NCBI RefSeq assembly: GCF_003063545.1
Contig: NZ_NESD01000001.1
Coordinates: 248,001-312,000 of the forward strand
Length of the DNA: 64,000 bases
Direction of reading: 5' to 3'
From: Limnohabitans sp. Jir61
GTDB taxonomy: Bacteria > Pseudomonadota > Gammaproteobacteria > Burkholderiales > Burkholderiaceae_C
Shown here: piece after piece, positions 27,994 to 37,470 of the stretch
How the letters are laid out: the number at the start of each line of letters is the position of its first letter
How positions within the stretch are numbered: position 1 is the first letter of the stretch
Made by a program: the position numbers and the translations under genes
The notes under the pieces: model-generated
Told to the model about the DNA's origin: nothing
Database searches by the model: none
The model's input: only the letters and a program-made list of their open reading frames with translations

Positions 27994-28851
27994 TTATTGA
28001 ATGCGGTCAGCCAGTGCTTCCCACACGGGGGTGAGTTGGCCTGGCAGCCAAGGCAGTGTGCCGAGGTCAATGCGGCTTTCATCAGGGCTATGGAAATCGC
28101 TACCGCGTGAGGCGAAGAGGTCGAACTCTTTGGCCATGTCGGCGTAGGTCACGTACTCGGCGGGCGTGTGGCTGCCGGTGACCACTTCGACGCCTTGGCC
28201 ACCGTGGTTTTTGAATTCGGTGAAGAGCGCAAATTCTTCGTTGGGTGTGAAGCCATAACGTGCAGGGTGAGCAATAACTGCCATGCCCTTGGCTTGCACG
28301 ATCCAATGCACCGCATCTTTGAGCGATGCCCAACGGTGCGGCACATAGCCGGGGTTGCCTTCGGTCAAGAAGCGGCGAAACACTTCGTTGGTGTCTTGGC
28401 AAGCACCGGTTTCAACGAGGAAGCGGGCGAAGTGCGTACGTGAAATCAGTTCGTGGTTGCCTGCGTATTTCAGGGCACCTTCGTACGCGCCGTGGATGCC
28501 TACTTTGGCGAGGCCTTCTGACATTTCTTTGGCACGCTCGCCGCGACCACCGCGTGTTTGGTGCAGACCTTGTTTGAGCTGTTCGTCGTGCGCATCAAAG
28601 CCGAGGCCCACGATATGCACGGTTTTGTTGGCGAAGGTGATGGAAATTTCTACGCCAGTGAGGTACTTCATGCCATTGGCTTGCGCCGATGCGAGGGCGC
28701 GGTCTTGGCCGCCTACTTCGTCGTGGTCGGTCAAAGCCCACAGTTCCACACCGTTGGCTTTGGCGCGAACGGCCAATTGTTCAGGTGTGAGTGTGCCATC
28801 CGAGACCACGGAGTGGCAGTGCAGGTCGGCGTTGAGGATGGAAAAAGTCAC
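27994..28851 (-). CDS. PHP-domain phosphatase (YciV/TrpH-like 3',5'-nucleoside bisphosphate phosphatase)
   Basis: A 285-residue PHP-family metallo-phosphoesterase. The metal ligands LHCHSVVSDG (H11, H13) and LTDHDE (H43) are present, followed by the GVEI block and a C-terminal SRGSDFHSP with conserved His. Family members (E. coli YciV, RNase AM) remove the 3'-phosphate of nucleoside bisphosphates and act as 5'-3' exonucleases on short RNA. Its start codon lies three bases from the TatD-like stop, and yciO is downstream; the yciV-yciO order is common in proteobacteria. Confidence 0.93.
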   Translation of the reverse strand: MTFSILNADLHCHSVVSDGTLTPEQLAVRAKANGVELWALTDHDEVGGQDRALASAQANGMKYLTGVEISITFANKTVHIVGLGFDAHDEQLKQGLHQTRGGRGERAKEMSEGLAKVGIHGAYEGALKYAGNHELISRTHFARFLVETGACQDTNEVFRRFLTEGNPGYVPHRWASLKDAVHWIVQAKGMAVIAHPARYGFTPNEEFALFTEFKNHGGQGVEVVTGSHTPAEYVTYADMAKEFDLFASRGSDFHSPDESRIDLGTLPWLPGQLTPVWEALADRIQ

Positions 28852-28854
28852 GCC

Positions 28855-29685
28855 TCATTGTAGGCGTGGCAAGGCTTGTCGTGCGTTGGCGCTGGTGGCT
28901 GCAGCCAGTTCGCCTAGAGAGATGCCACGCAGGTCAGCTAGCACTTGGGCGATGCGCGGCAGTTCAGCGGGTTCGTTGCGGCCTTGGGGCTGGCCGGCGG
29001 CGCGTTGCTCGGCGGTGGTGTAGAGCCAATGCGGCGGGATATCAGGCGCATCGGTTTCTAGCACGATGGCCGAGAGCGGCAGCTCGGTGGCCAAGCGGCG
29101 CAGCTGCAGGGCGCGGTCATACGTCAGCGCTCCGCCAAAGCCAAGTTTGAAACCAAGCGCGATGAAGGCCTGGGCTTGCTGCACGCTGCCATTGAACGCA
29201 TGGGCAATGCCGCCCACCACGGGTGTGTCGCGCAAACCTTTGAGCAGCTGGTCGGCACTGCGGCGCACATGCAAGATGACGGGCAGTTGGTGTTGTTGGG
29301 CGAGTTTGAGTTGGGCTTTGTAAAACAGTTGTTGTTTGACCAGTGCTTGCGAGTTGTTGAGCTCGGGCACAAAACCATCGAGGCCAATTTCACCGACGGC
29401 CACCAACCGTGGGTCATCGCGGTGGGCGCGCAAAGCGGCGTCTAGCTGGACCAAATGTGCGTCGGTGGCGTGTGGTGTGTAGAGCGGATGAATGCCCAGC
29501 GCATACGCGTCTTGCTGGGTGTGTGCCAGCAAGCGCACGGTGTCAAAGTTGGCTGCTTCAACAGCGGGAATCACACACTTGGCCACGCCCGCTGCGCGTG
29601 CACGCAGATGCACGCCTGAGCGGTCGGCATCAAACTCGGCTGCGTCTAGGTGGGCGTGGGTGTCGATGAACATAGGCTGCATCAT
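28855..29685 (-). CDS. TatD-family metal-dependent hydrolase
   Basis: A 276-residue amidohydrolase-fold protein with FIDTHAHLD, AVGEIGLD, VILHVRRS, GIAHAFNGS and VLETDAPDIPP blocks, giving all metal ligands of the TatD family. Members are deoxyribonuclease-type nucleases or quality-control hydrolases. The start is one of two adjacent ATGs or the Met four residues in (MFIDTH). It is in a minus-strand run with lolD upstream and the PHP gene downstream. Confidence 0.93.
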   Translation of the reverse strand: MMQPMFIDTHAHLDAAEFDADRSGVHLRARAAGVAKCVIPAVEAANFDTVRLLAHTQQDAYALGIHPLYTPHATDAHLVQLDAALRAHRDDPRLVAVGEIGLDGFVPELNNSQALVKQQLFYKAQLKLAQQHQLPVILHVRRSADQLLKGLRDTPVVGGIAHAFNGSVQQAQAFIALGFKLGFGGALTYDRALQLRRLATELPLSAIVLETDAPDIPPHWLYTTAEQRAAGQPQGRNEPAELPRIAQVLADLRGISLGELAAATSANARQALPRLQ

Positions 29686-29703
29686 CTGCCCCCGTTCATC
29701 GGT

Positions 29704-30384
29704 TTAGGCCAGTTGGCCTTGCACCAAACTCAGTTGACGGTCGCAGCGAGCAGCCAAAGCGTTGTCATGCGTCACCAGCACAAAGGCGGTGTTGTGTTCG
29801 CGTGCCAGTTGCAGCATGAGGGCAAACACGTTGTCTGCCGTATTGCGGTCGAGGTTGCCTGTTGGCTCGTCGGCCAGCACGCACGCAGGGCGTGTGACCA
29901 AGGCACGGGCAATGGCCACGCGTTGACGTTCGCCGCCAGATAGCTCGGCTGGGCGGTGGTGCATGCGTGGGCCTAAGCCCACCGCTTCGAGCATGGCCTG
30001 CGCTTGGGCGTTGGCCGCGGCGCGGTCCATGCGGCGAATCCACAAGGGCATGGCCACGTTGTCGAGCGCGCTGAACTCGGGCAGAAGGTGGTGGAACTGA
30101 TACACAAAGCCCAAGTGCTGGTTGCGCAAATCGCCCAAGGCCGCAGCACTCAGGCCTGCCAAGGGTTGGCCCATCAACGACACAGTGCCTGTGGTTGGCT
30201 CGTCCAAGCCGCCCAACACATGCAGCAAGGTACTTTTGCCCGAACCCGATGAGCCGACGATGGCCAAGGTTTCGCCGGCATTCACCGACAGGTCGACGTT
30301 GTGCAGCACGGTCACATCCAGTGGCCCTTCATGAAAGCGACGGCTGATGTTGTTGGCAACGAGAACAGGTGTGTGGTGTGTCAT
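29704..30384 (-). CDS. lolD: Lipoprotein-releasing ABC ATPase LolD
   Basis: The ATPase of the LolCDE complex, which detaches mature outer-membrane lipoproteins from the inner membrane for LolA. Walker A is [13 protein letters not shown], the signature is [15 protein letters not shown] and Walker B is [13 protein letters not shown] chose the ATG at 30384 (226 residues) because the sequence upstream in the open frame looks non-coding and overlaps the permease. It lies eight bases after the permease stop. Confidence 0.94.
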   Translation of the reverse strand: MTHHTPVLVANNISRRFHEGPLDVTVLHNVDLSVNAGETLAIVGSSGSGKSTLLHVLGGLDEPTTGTVSLMGQPLAGLSAAALGDLRNQHLGFVYQFHHLLPEFSALDNVAMPLWIRRMDRAAANAQAQAMLEAVGLGPRMHHRPAELSGGERQRVAIARALVTRPACVLADEPTGNLDRNTADNVFALMLQLAREHNTAFVLVTHDNALAARCDRQLSLVQGQLA

Positions 30385-30392
30385 AGCAAGCC

Positions 30393-31664
30393 TCATTCGT
30401 AGCGCAAGGCTTGAGCGGGGTTGACGCGACTGGCGCGCCAACTCGGGTAGATGGTGGCCAAGAACGCCAGCACCAAAGAGATGATGGTGATGGGCCAAAT
30501 GTCCGCCGCCTGTGGGTCGCTGGGCATTCGGCTGATGAGGTAAATGTCGCGTGGCAAGAAGCTGGCGCCCAACAGGTTTTCAATGGCAGGCACGATGACG
30601 TCAATGTTGAAGGCCACTGATAGGCCGAGCAGCAAACCGCCTAATGTGCCGAGCACACCGACAGTCGCACCTTGCACCACAAAGATGGCCATGATGCTTT
30701 TGGGGCTGGCGCCCAGTGTGCGCAGAATGGCAATGTCGGCGCGTTTGTCAGTCACGGTCATCACCAGCGTGGTGACGAGGTTGAACGCGGCCACCGCCAC
30801 AATGAGTGTGAGGATGATGAACATCATGCGTTTTTCCACTTGTACTGCGGCAAACCAAGTGCGGTTTTGGCGTGTCCAATCGCGCACGATGACATCTGGG
30901 CCGAGCTGCAGCGATAAGTCATAAGCCACGCTGCGAGCATGCTGGCTGTCTTTGATTTTCAAGCGCACGCCCGTGGGTGCTTCGAGGCGGAAGATGCGTT
31001 GCGTGTCCTCGATGTGCAGCAACGCAAGTGATGCGTCGTATTCGTAATGGCCCGAATCAAAAATACCAGACACATGCAACTGCTTCAAGCGAGGCATCAC
31101 GCCTGCGGGCGTCACTTGTCCGCCTGGAGCAATGAGGGTGATTTGGTCACCCACACGCACACCCATCGACATGGCCAGTTCGCCGCCGAGCACCACATTG
31201 AAGCTGCCGGGTTGCAAGGTGGCACGCACTTCGGGTGGGATCTGCAAGGTGAAGTCGCTCACCTGTGTTTCGGGCTCGGGGTCAATGCCACGCACCATCG
31301 CGCCGCGCATGTCTTCGCCACGGGCCATCAAGGCTTGTTGTGAAACGAAGGGGGCGGCTGCCACCACTTCTGTGTTTTGTTTGGCTTGGGTGATGAGCGC
31401 ATTCACATCGGCAAAGCCCTCGCCACCGGGGGCGAGCAGCTCGATGTGCGACACCACGGCCAACATACGGTCGCGAACTTCTTTTTGAAATCCGTTCATC
31501 ACGCTCAACACAATGATGAGCGCGGCCACGCCCAGCGCAATGCCCAGCATGGACACGCCCGAGATGAACGAAATAAAACCGTTGCGGCCCGCCACGCGAC
31601 CTGCGCGCGTGTAACGCCAGCCGATCAGCAGTTCGTAGGGAAGTTTGGAGGAGGTGGGTTGCAT
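30393..31664 (-). CDS. Lipoprotein-releasing ABC permease, LolC/LolE family
   Basis: A 423-residue permease with the LolC/E plan: an N-terminal helix (about 25-50), a large periplasmic domain (about 50-270) and three C-terminal helices (about 275-300, 320-345, 385-410). It works with LolD to extract lipoproteins and pass them to LolA. Only one such gene is present here, so it may act as a homodimer (a LolF-type arrangement seen in some proteobacteria) or its partner may be elsewhere. The LolC and LolE names cannot be told apart from sequence alone. Confidence 0.92.
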   Translation of the reverse strand: MQPTSSKLPYELLIGWRYTRAGRVAGRNGFISFISGVSMLGIALGVAALIIVLSVMNGFQKEVRDRMLAVVSHIELLAPGGEGFADVNALITQAKQNTEVVAAAPFVSQQALMARGEDMRGAMVRGIDPEPETQVSDFTLQIPPEVRATLQPGSFNVVLGGELAMSMGVRVGDQITLIAPGGQVTPAGVMPRLKQLHVSGIFDSGHYEYDASLALLHIEDTQRIFRLEAPTGVRLKIKDSQHARSVAYDLSLQLGPDVIVRDWTRQNRTWFAAVQVEKRMMFIILTLIVAVAAFNLVTTLVMTVTDKRADIAILRTLGASPKSIMAIFVVQGATVGVLGTLGGLLLGLSVAFNIDVIVPAIENLLGASFLPRDIYLISRMPSDPQAADIWPITIISLVLAFLATIYPSWRASRVNPAQALRYE

Positions 31665-31724
31665 GTGGGCTGGATTATCCCGTAGTGGCCAAAGTGCTAG
31701 GCCGCATCACGGACAATCGGGGTT

Positions 31725-32744
31725 ATGACTTCTGTGCTGATCCATTCTGTGCGTGACACCACCCTGATTCCTTTTTCGCTGTGGACCCTCCACGGCCCCG
31801 AGGCATCGGTGTTGGCCAAAGCTGAGTTGCTTCATTTGCGCGCATGGCTGGCGCAAGCGAAACGTGTGGATGTGCAGGTGGATGCCGTGCAAGAGCCCCT
31901 GCTCGCCACGCTCTCGCCACCACACGAACGTGCTTGGGCGCTCGCCGCTGGGTGGCCTGCGCAGGATGGCTGTTTGCCTTGGGCAGCTCGTGCAGCAGCA
32001 GAGCGTGGCTTGGTTGCGAACAACGCAACAGACGGCTGGGCGTTCATCAATCTGTGCAACTGGCATGTGAGCAACGGCCAGGTCACGCTGGGTGACCCTG
32101 CGTATTTGCAAATCGACGAAGCCACAGACGCTACGTTGTTTCAAGCCATGCAAAGCTTCTTTGCCGAAGATGGCATTGCCTTGCATCCCTACAAACCCGG
32201 CCAGTGGCTGGCACAGTCGCCGCTGTTGGTTGACTTACCCACCGCTTCGCTAGACCGTGTGATTGGCCGCAACATTGACCCGTGGTTGGTGGGCAGTCAT
32301 GTGGCTGCCGATGCGCTCAGCCCTGCCGCCAAACTGTTGCGTCGTTTGCAAAACGAAATGCAAATGTTGCTCTATACCCACCCTGTCAACGAGGGGCGTG
32401 GCCTCACCATCAATTCGTTTTGGGTGCATGGGACGGGCGCGTTACCTAGCGAAGCGAGCGAGCCAGCAAAACAAGAGCCCGTCGTCATTCAAACCCTACG
32501 TGAAAGTGCTTTGCAGCAAGACCTGATTGGTTGGCTCGAAGCATGGCAACACGTCGATGCCCATGTCATCGCGCCCATGCTGGCCCGCTTAGCTGAAGGC
32601 GAACCGCAGCGTCTGGTGTTGTGTGGCGAGCATGAGTTTCATGTGTACGACAGCGCAGCACCTTCAATATGGCAACGCTTGCGTACGCGCTTCGCTCCCA
32701 CTTCTTTAGACACCGTGTTGGCCGTTGCGCCATTGAAAGACTAA
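31725..32744 (+). CDS. Conserved RpfE-like protein of betaproteobacteria
   Basis: A 339-residue cytoplasmic protein often found directly before recJ in betaproteobacteria and variously called RpfE-like or a phosphoglycerate-mutase-like regulator. Conserved blocks include CNWHVSNGQVTLGDP, a C-terminal LRRLQNEMQMLLYTHPVNEGRG and NSFWVHGTG. I cannot assign a reaction with confidence. It is divergent from the lolC/E gene (60 bases between starts) and lies 4 bases before recJ, so it is likely cotranscribed with it. Confidence 0.8.
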   Translation: MTSVLIHSVRDTTLIPFSLWTLHGPEASVLAKAELLHLRAWLAQAKRVDVQVDAVQEPLLATLSPPHERAWALAAGWPAQDGCLPWAARAAAERGLVANNATDGWAFINLCNWHVSNGQVTLGDPAYLQIDEATDATLFQAMQSFFAEDGIALHPYKPGQWLAQSPLLVDLPTASLDRVIGRNIDPWLVGSHVAADALSPAAKLLRRLQNEMQMLLYTHPVNEGRGLTINSFWVHGTGALPSEASEPAKQEPVVIQTLRESALQQDLIGWLEAWQHVDAHVIAPMLARLAEGEPQRLVLCGEHEFHVYDSAAPSIWQRLRTRFAPTSLDTVLAVAPLKD

Positions 32745-32748
32745 GCCC

Positions 32749-34458
32749 ATGCAATTCATCCCACGCGACATGCCACCGCGCAGCATTTGGGCGTTGGAGC
32801 AAGCGGGTGTGCATCCGCTGTTGGCCCGCCTGTATGCCGCACGCGGCATTCAAGATGCGGCCACGCTCGACGCCTCGTTAGCGCAACTGCTGCCACCCAC
32901 AGGTTTGAAAGGCATTGAAGCCGCTGCTGAGTTGCTGGCCGATGCAATGGCTGCCAACAAAAAACTCTGCATCGTGGCGGACTACGACTGTGATGGTGCA
33001 ACTGCTTGTGCCGTGGCCCTGCGTGGCCTGCGCTTGCTGGGCGCGAAGCAGGTGAGCTACATCGTGCCCGACCGCGTGGTCGATGGCTACGGCCTCACGC
33101 CACCGATTGCCGAGCGTGTCAAAGCCAGCGGTGCAGATGTGCTGATCACCGTGGACAACGGCATTGCCAGCGTGGAGGGCGTGGCCACTGCGCGCAAGCT
33201 GGGCTTGCAAGTGCTCGTCACCGATCACCATTTGCCTGCTGCTGTGTTGCCCGAGGCTGATGCGATCGTGAACCCCAACCAACCCGGTTGCACGTTTGAA
33301 AGCAAAGCGCTTGCGGGCGTGGGCGTGATGTTTTATGTGTTGCTCGTTTTGCGTGCCGAGTTGCGCAAGCGCGGTGTGTTCACAGCGGAACAACAGCCAA
33401 AACTAGACACCTTGTTGCCACTCGTTGCGCTGGGCACAGTGGCCGACGTGGTGAAGCTCGATGCCAACAACCGCCGTTTGGTGGCCCAAGGTTTGGCGCG
33501 TGTGCGCAAAGGTCAAATGCCTGCGGGCATGACCGCTTTGTTTGCGGCAGCCGGACGCACCAGTGAGAAATGCACCTCGCAAGATTTTGGTTTTGCCGTG
33601 GGCCCGCGTATCAATGCGGCTGGCCGTTTGTCTGACATGACGTTGGGTATTGAATGCCTCACCACCGACGACGTGGGCCGCGCCACCGAGCTGGCCACGC
33701 AGCTAGACCGTATCAACCGCGAGCGCCGCGAAATTGAAGGCGACATGCGCGAGCAAGCCCTAGAGCTGGCGCAAGAAATGTTTGATCCCGAAGAAGAGCC
33801 GCCCTCAGCCCTGTGCGTGTTCGACCCCGACTTTCACGAAGGCGTGGTGGGCATCGTGGCGGCCAAGCTCAAAGATTTGCACCACCGCCCCACGTTTGTG
33901 TTTGCGCCCAGCCAAGCGGCGGGTAAGGGGCATGAGCTGAAGGGTTCAGGTCGCTCTATTCCCGGTTTTCATTTGCGCGATGCACTCGACCTCGTGGCCA
34001 AGCGTCACCCCGGTGTGTTGCTGCGCTTTGGCGGTCACGCCATGGCGGCGGGTTGCACTTTGGACGAGGACAGCCTCGCCACCTTTGAAGAAGCCTTGCA
34101 ACAAGTCGCGCAAGAGTGGCTCGATGAAGCCACTTTGCAACGCCGTCTAGAAACAGACGGCCCCTTGTTGCCCGAATACCGCCGCCCCGAGTTGGCCGAC
34201 ACACTGGCCCGCGAAGTGTGGGGCCAAGGCTTTGCGCCGCCCACGTTCAGCGAAGAGGTCGAAGTGGTGGGGCAGCGCTTGGTGGGCGAAAAGCATTTGG
34301 CGCTCAAGCTGCGCCACCAAGGGCAGCCTGTGGATGGCATTTGGTTTGGTCGTGTCGACCCATTGCCCGCGCTGGCGCATTTGGCGTTTCGCCTAGAGGC
34401 GGATGAATGGCAGGGCAACAAACGCGTGCGCTTTGTGGTCGAAGGCATGGCTGGATAA
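32749..34458 (+). CDS. recJ: Single-stranded-DNA-specific exonuclease RecJ
   Basis: A 569-residue DHH/DHHA1-family 5'-3' ssDNA exonuclease of recombination and mismatch repair. The DHH domain shows VADYDCDGAT (D78, D80, D82) and VTDHHLPA; the DHHA1 domain shows RFGGHAMAAGCTL. The usual motif DYDADG reads DYDCDG, with the Asp residues kept. The length is normal, ending in an OB-fold region (about 470-569). A spermidine-synthase-like gene follows after 16 bases. Confidence 0.95.
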   Translation: MQFIPRDMPPRSIWALEQAGVHPLLARLYAARGIQDAATLDASLAQLLPPTGLKGIEAAAELLADAMAANKKLCIVADYDCDGATACAVALRGLRLLGAKQVSYIVPDRVVDGYGLTPPIAERVKASGADVLITVDNGIASVEGVATARKLGLQVLVTDHHLPAAVLPEADAIVNPNQPGCTFESKALAGVGVMFYVLLVLRAELRKRGVFTAEQQPKLDTLLPLVALGTVADVVKLDANNRRLVAQGLARVRKGQMPAGMTALFAAAGRTSEKCTSQDFGFAVGPRINAAGRLSDMTLGIECLTTDDVGRATELATQLDRINRERREIEGDMREQALELAQEMFDPEEEPPSALCVFDPDFHEGVVGIVAAKLKDLHHRPTFVFAPSQAAGKGHELKGSGRSIPGFHLRDALDLVAKRHPGVLLRFGGHAMAAGCTLDEDSLATFEEALQQVAQEWLDEATLQRRLETDGPLLPEYRRPELADTLAREVWGQGFAPPTFSEEVEVVGQRLVGEKHLALKLRHQGQPVDGIWFGRVDPLPALAHLAFRLEADEWQGNKRVRFVVEGMAG

Positions 34459-34474
34459 AAAACAAAACAACGCA

Positions 34475-35236
34475 ATGGCAACTAAGAAAAAACTCCAACT
34501 CCCCGAAGTCAATTTCTCTGACTACGGCGACACCCGCTACCTGCACCTTGGCACGCCGTGGGTGCAAGGCTCGATGAACATTGATAAGCCTTTTGACATC
34601 GACCTTGAATACGTGCAACGCATGATGGCGTGGCTTTTGTTTGTGGACATCGACAAAGTGGGCAAGCTGCACGCCATGCAGCTGGGGCTTGGCGCTGCGT
34701 CGCTCACTAAGTTTTCGTTCAAGCACCTGCGCATGAAAACCACCGCGATTGAACTCAACCCTCAAGTGGTGGCTGCTTGTCGCCTATGGTTCAAGCTGCC
34801 TGCCGACAGCGCGAAGCTGCAAGTGGTGTTGGGCGATGCCGCTGAGGTGGCCAAGCACGACCACTGGCGAGGCCAGATCGACGCACTGCAAGTGGATTTG
34901 TACGACCACGAAGCTGCTTCACCTGTGTTGGACAGTGCAGAGTTTTATGCTGACTGCCGCAGTTTGCTCACCGATGATGGCTGTATGACAGTTAACTTGT
35001 TTGGCCGCAGTTCAAGCTACGAGCAAAGCTTGGGCAAGATGGCTGCCGCTTTTGGTGCGGATGCGTTGTGGGCCTTCAAGCCCACGCGTGAGGGCAACAC
35101 CGTCGTGCTGGCGCAGCGCACGCCGAACCATCCCAAGCGTCCCGAATTGATGGCGCGAGCCGAGGCGATTCAAGCGCGTTGGCCTTTGCCTGCGACCAAA
35201 TGGCTGCGTGTCTTCAAACCCTTGAAAGCCTCATGA
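34475..35236 (+). CDS. Spermidine-synthase-fold protein of unknown reaction
   Basis: A 253-residue protein with the Rossmann-type fold of polyamine aminopropyltransferases. Blocks are QLGLGAASLTKFSFKHL (cofactor-binding loop), TTAIELNPQVV and GDAAEV, then LQVDLYDHEAAS. In true synthases the catalytic Asp pair is DTTDP-like; here the region reads VDLYDHEA, so the aminopropyl transfer activity is uncertain. I chose the ATG at 34475 because the upstream frame reads through recJ in another frame. Many Comamonadaceae carry such a protein after recJ (from memory). A weak hairpin follows. Confidence 0.8.
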   Translation: MATKKKLQLPEVNFSDYGDTRYLHLGTPWVQGSMNIDKPFDIDLEYVQRMMAWLLFVDIDKVGKLHAMQLGLGAASLTKFSFKHLRMKTTAIELNPQVVAACRLWFKLPADSAKLQVVLGDAAEVAKHDHWRGQIDALQVDLYDHEAASPVLDSAEFYADCRSLLTDDGCMTVNLFGRSSSYEQSLGKMAAAFGADALWAFKPTREGNTVVLAQRTPNHPKRPELMARAEAIQARWPLPATKWLRVFKPLKAS

Positions 35237-35239
35237 AAT

Positions 35240-35260
35240 AAGGGTTTACCCCTTGTTTTT
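35240..35260 (+). terminator. Weak hairpin with T-run after the recJ operon
   Basis: AAGGG pairs with CCCTT around a five-base loop (TTTAC), then G and five T. The stem is only five pairs, so it may be a weak terminator for recJ and the spermidine-synthase-like gene. Confidence 0.4.
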
Positions 35261-35353
35261 GCCCTGTACAAAATAGGTGTAACCCACATCAAAAGTGCTT
35301 CAGGTCGAACTCCATAATTCAACGCATATTTGCTTTTGGATATAGGAGACGAA

Positions 35354-35839
35354 ATGATCAAAAGTCAAAAAGACTTTTTCTCCGGCCTGATGTTCACATT
35401 GGTCGGTGGTGGCTTCGCGTGGGGTGCAACCAATTACACGATTGGTACAGGCGCTCGCATGGGCCCTGGCTACTTCCCCATGTTGCTCGGCATATTCTTG
35501 GCCGTGTTGGGTGCATTCATCACGTTTTATTCTTTGGTGGAACACACCGAAGACGGTGAACCCATCGGCAAGTTTGCTTGGAAGCCTATCGTGTTCATCT
35601 TGGGTGCCAACATTGTGTTTGGCATCTTGTTGGCAGGCTTGCCCAGCTTTGGCGTTCCCGCCATGGGTTTGATCGCTGCTATTTTTGCTTTGGTCATCAT
35701 CGCCAGTAAAGCGGGTGACACCTTTGTTCTCAAGGAAGTGTTGTTGCTTGCCACCATTTTGTCGGCGGGCAGCTACTTGGCTTTCATCGTGCTGCTTAAA
35801 TTGCAGATGCCCGTGTGGCCCACCTTCATCACTGGTTGA
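35354..35839 (+). CDS. tctB: Tripartite tricarboxylate transporter small membrane subunit TctB
   Basis: A 161-residue protein with four hydrophobic helices (about residues 10-35, 40-62, 78-100, 105-155 in two), the TctB plan. Substrates of TTT systems are citrate and other organic acids, with a periplasmic binding protein TctC feeding TctA and TctB. An AGGAGA ribosome site at 35344-35349 precedes the ATG at 35354. The frame is open eight codons further upstream, which I reject. No TctC gene is in this neighbourhood. tctA follows after 17 bases. Confidence 0.9.
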   Translation: MIKSQKDFFSGLMFTLVGGGFAWGATNYTIGTGARMGPGYFPMLLGIFLAVLGAFITFYSLVEHTEDGEPIGKFAWKPIVFILGANIVFGILLAGLPSFGVPAMGLIAAIFALVIIASKAGDTFVLKEVLLLATILSAGSYLAFIVLLKLQMPVWPTFITG

Positions 35840-35856
35840 GCCTGGAGAAATAAAAA

Positions 35857-37368
35857 ATGGATTTGATTGCAAACCTCTCACTAGGCTTTGGCGTAGCCTT
35901 CACGCCGATCAACCTGATGTACGCCTTGATCGGCTGTATCTTGGGTACGCTCATTGGCGTGTTGCCAGGCATTGGCCCTGTGGCCACCATCGCGATGTTG
36001 CTGCCAGCGACATACGCGTTGCCACCTGTGTCAGCGCTGATCATGTTGGCCGGTATTTATTACGGCGCTCAATACGGTGGTTCAACCACTGCGATTTTGG
36101 TGAACTTGCCCGGTGAATCGTCTTCGGTGGTCACCACCATCGACGGTTACCAAATGGCCCGCAAAGGCCGCGCAGGTCCCGCCTTGGCAGCTGCTGGCTT
36201 GGGCTCGTTCTTCGCCGGCTCTGTGGGCACTTTGATCTTGGCGGCTTTCGCGCCTCCTTTGACAGAACTCGCGTTCAAGTTCGGCCCTGCTGAATACTTT
36301 TCGCTCATGATTTTGGGCTTGGTGGGCGCGGTGGTGTTGGCTTCGGGCTCTTTGCTCAAAGCGATTGCCATGATCGTGTTGGGTCTTTTGATGGGCTTGA
36401 TCGGTACCGACGTCAACTCTGGTGTCGCACGTTTCAGCTTTGACATCCCAGAACTCACCGACGGCGTCGGCTTCGTGGTGGTGGCGATGGGTGTGTTCGG
36501 TTACGGCGAAATCATTTCGAACTTGTCACAACCCGAAGACGAACGTGAAGTGTTCACTGCCAAGGTGGAAGGTTTGTTCCCCACCAAGGAAGACTTCAAG
36601 AACATGTTGCCTGCGGTCATTCGCGGTACGGCTTTGGGCTCGTTGCTCGGCGTTTTGCCTGGTGGCGGCGCGTTGTTGGCTGCGTTTGCGGCTTATACGA
36701 TCGAGAAGAAAACCAAGTTGCGTCCAGGTGAAGTTCCATTCGGTCAAGGCAACATCCGCGGTGTGGCTGCGCCTGAATCGGCCAACAACGCCGGCGCACA
36801 AACCTCGTTCATCCCATTGCTCACCTTGGGTATCCCACCCAACGCCGTGATGGCTTTGATGGTGGGTGCGATGACCATTCACAATATCCAACCCGGCCCA
36901 CAGGTGATGACCAGCAACCCCGAGTTGTTCTGGGGTCTGATTGCCTCGATGTGGATTGGTAACTTGATGCTCGTGATCTTGAACTTGCCATTGATCGGCA
37001 TGTGGATCAAGTTGTTGTCTGTGCCTTACCGCTTCTTGTTCCCCGCCATCGTGCTGTTCTGCGCGATCGGCGTGTACTCGACCAACAACAACACCTTCGA
37101 CATCTGGATGGTGGCGGGCTTCGGTTTGGTGGGCTACACCTTCATGAAGCTGGGTGTAGAACCTGCACCTTTGCTGCTGGGCTTCATCCTCGGGCCAATG
37201 ATGGAAGAAAACCTGCGTCGTGCCCTGTTGCTGTCGCGTGGTGACTGGACAGTGTTTGGTACACGTCCCCTGTCTGCTGGCTTGTTGGCTGCTGCTGCGA
37301 TGCTCTTGGTGATCGTGCTGTTGCCGTCCATCAAGTCCAAACGCGAAGAAGCCTTCGTGGAAGAGTAA
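35857..37368 (+). CDS. tctA: Tripartite tricarboxylate transporter large membrane subunit TctA
   Basis: A 503-residue membrane protein with about 11-12 helices of the TctA family, the transport channel of the system. Family blocks include GTLIGVLPGIGPVATIAMLL, YGGSTTAILVNLPGE, GVLPGGGALLA and AAPESANNAGAQTSFIPLLTLGIP. It has the two conserved inverted halves of the family. It is cotranscribed with tctB; a good terminator follows. Confidence 0.94.
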   Translation: MDLIANLSLGFGVAFTPINLMYALIGCILGTLIGVLPGIGPVATIAMLLPATYALPPVSALIMLAGIYYGAQYGGSTTAILVNLPGESSSVVTTIDGYQMARKGRAGPALAAAGLGSFFAGSVGTLILAAFAPPLTELAFKFGPAEYFSLMILGLVGAVVLASGSLLKAIAMIVLGLLMGLIGTDVNSGVARFSFDIPELTDGVGFVVVAMGVFGYGEIISNLSQPEDEREVFTAKVEGLFPTKEDFKNMLPAVIRGTALGSLLGVLPGGGALLAAFAAYTIEKKTKLRPGEVPFGQGNIRGVAAPESANNAGAQTSFIPLLTLGIPPNAVMALMVGAMTIHNIQPGPQVMTSNPELFWGLIASMWIGNLMLVILNLPLIGMWIKLLSVPYRFLFPAIVLFCAIGVYSTNNNTFDIWMVAGFGLVGYTFMKLGVEPAPLLLGFILGPMMEENLRRALLLSRGDWTVFGTRPLSAGLLAAAAMLLVIVLLPSIKSKREEAFVEE

Positions 37369-37392
37369 TTCAGTTCAAACTGTTTCACCCTC

Positions 37393-37417
37393 AAACGGCA
37401 CCTTCGGGTGCCGTTTT
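37393..37417 (+). terminator. Rho-independent terminator after tctBA
   Basis: AAACGGCACC and GGTGCCGTTT form a perfect ten-pair stem around a TTCG tetraloop, followed by T. It ends the tctBA transcript ahead of the DUF3422 gene. Confidence 0.92.
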
Positions 37418-37470
37418 ACATTGGTCTTCGCTTATATTGAAGCTTGACGAGTTTTCTTGGAAAGACTGCG

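Noticed and set aside
35290..35353. Possible promoter or riboswitch upstream of tctB
   Set aside because: Short TTG- and TA-rich stretches are present but no well-spaced -35/-10 pair or conserved RNA structure could be seen.
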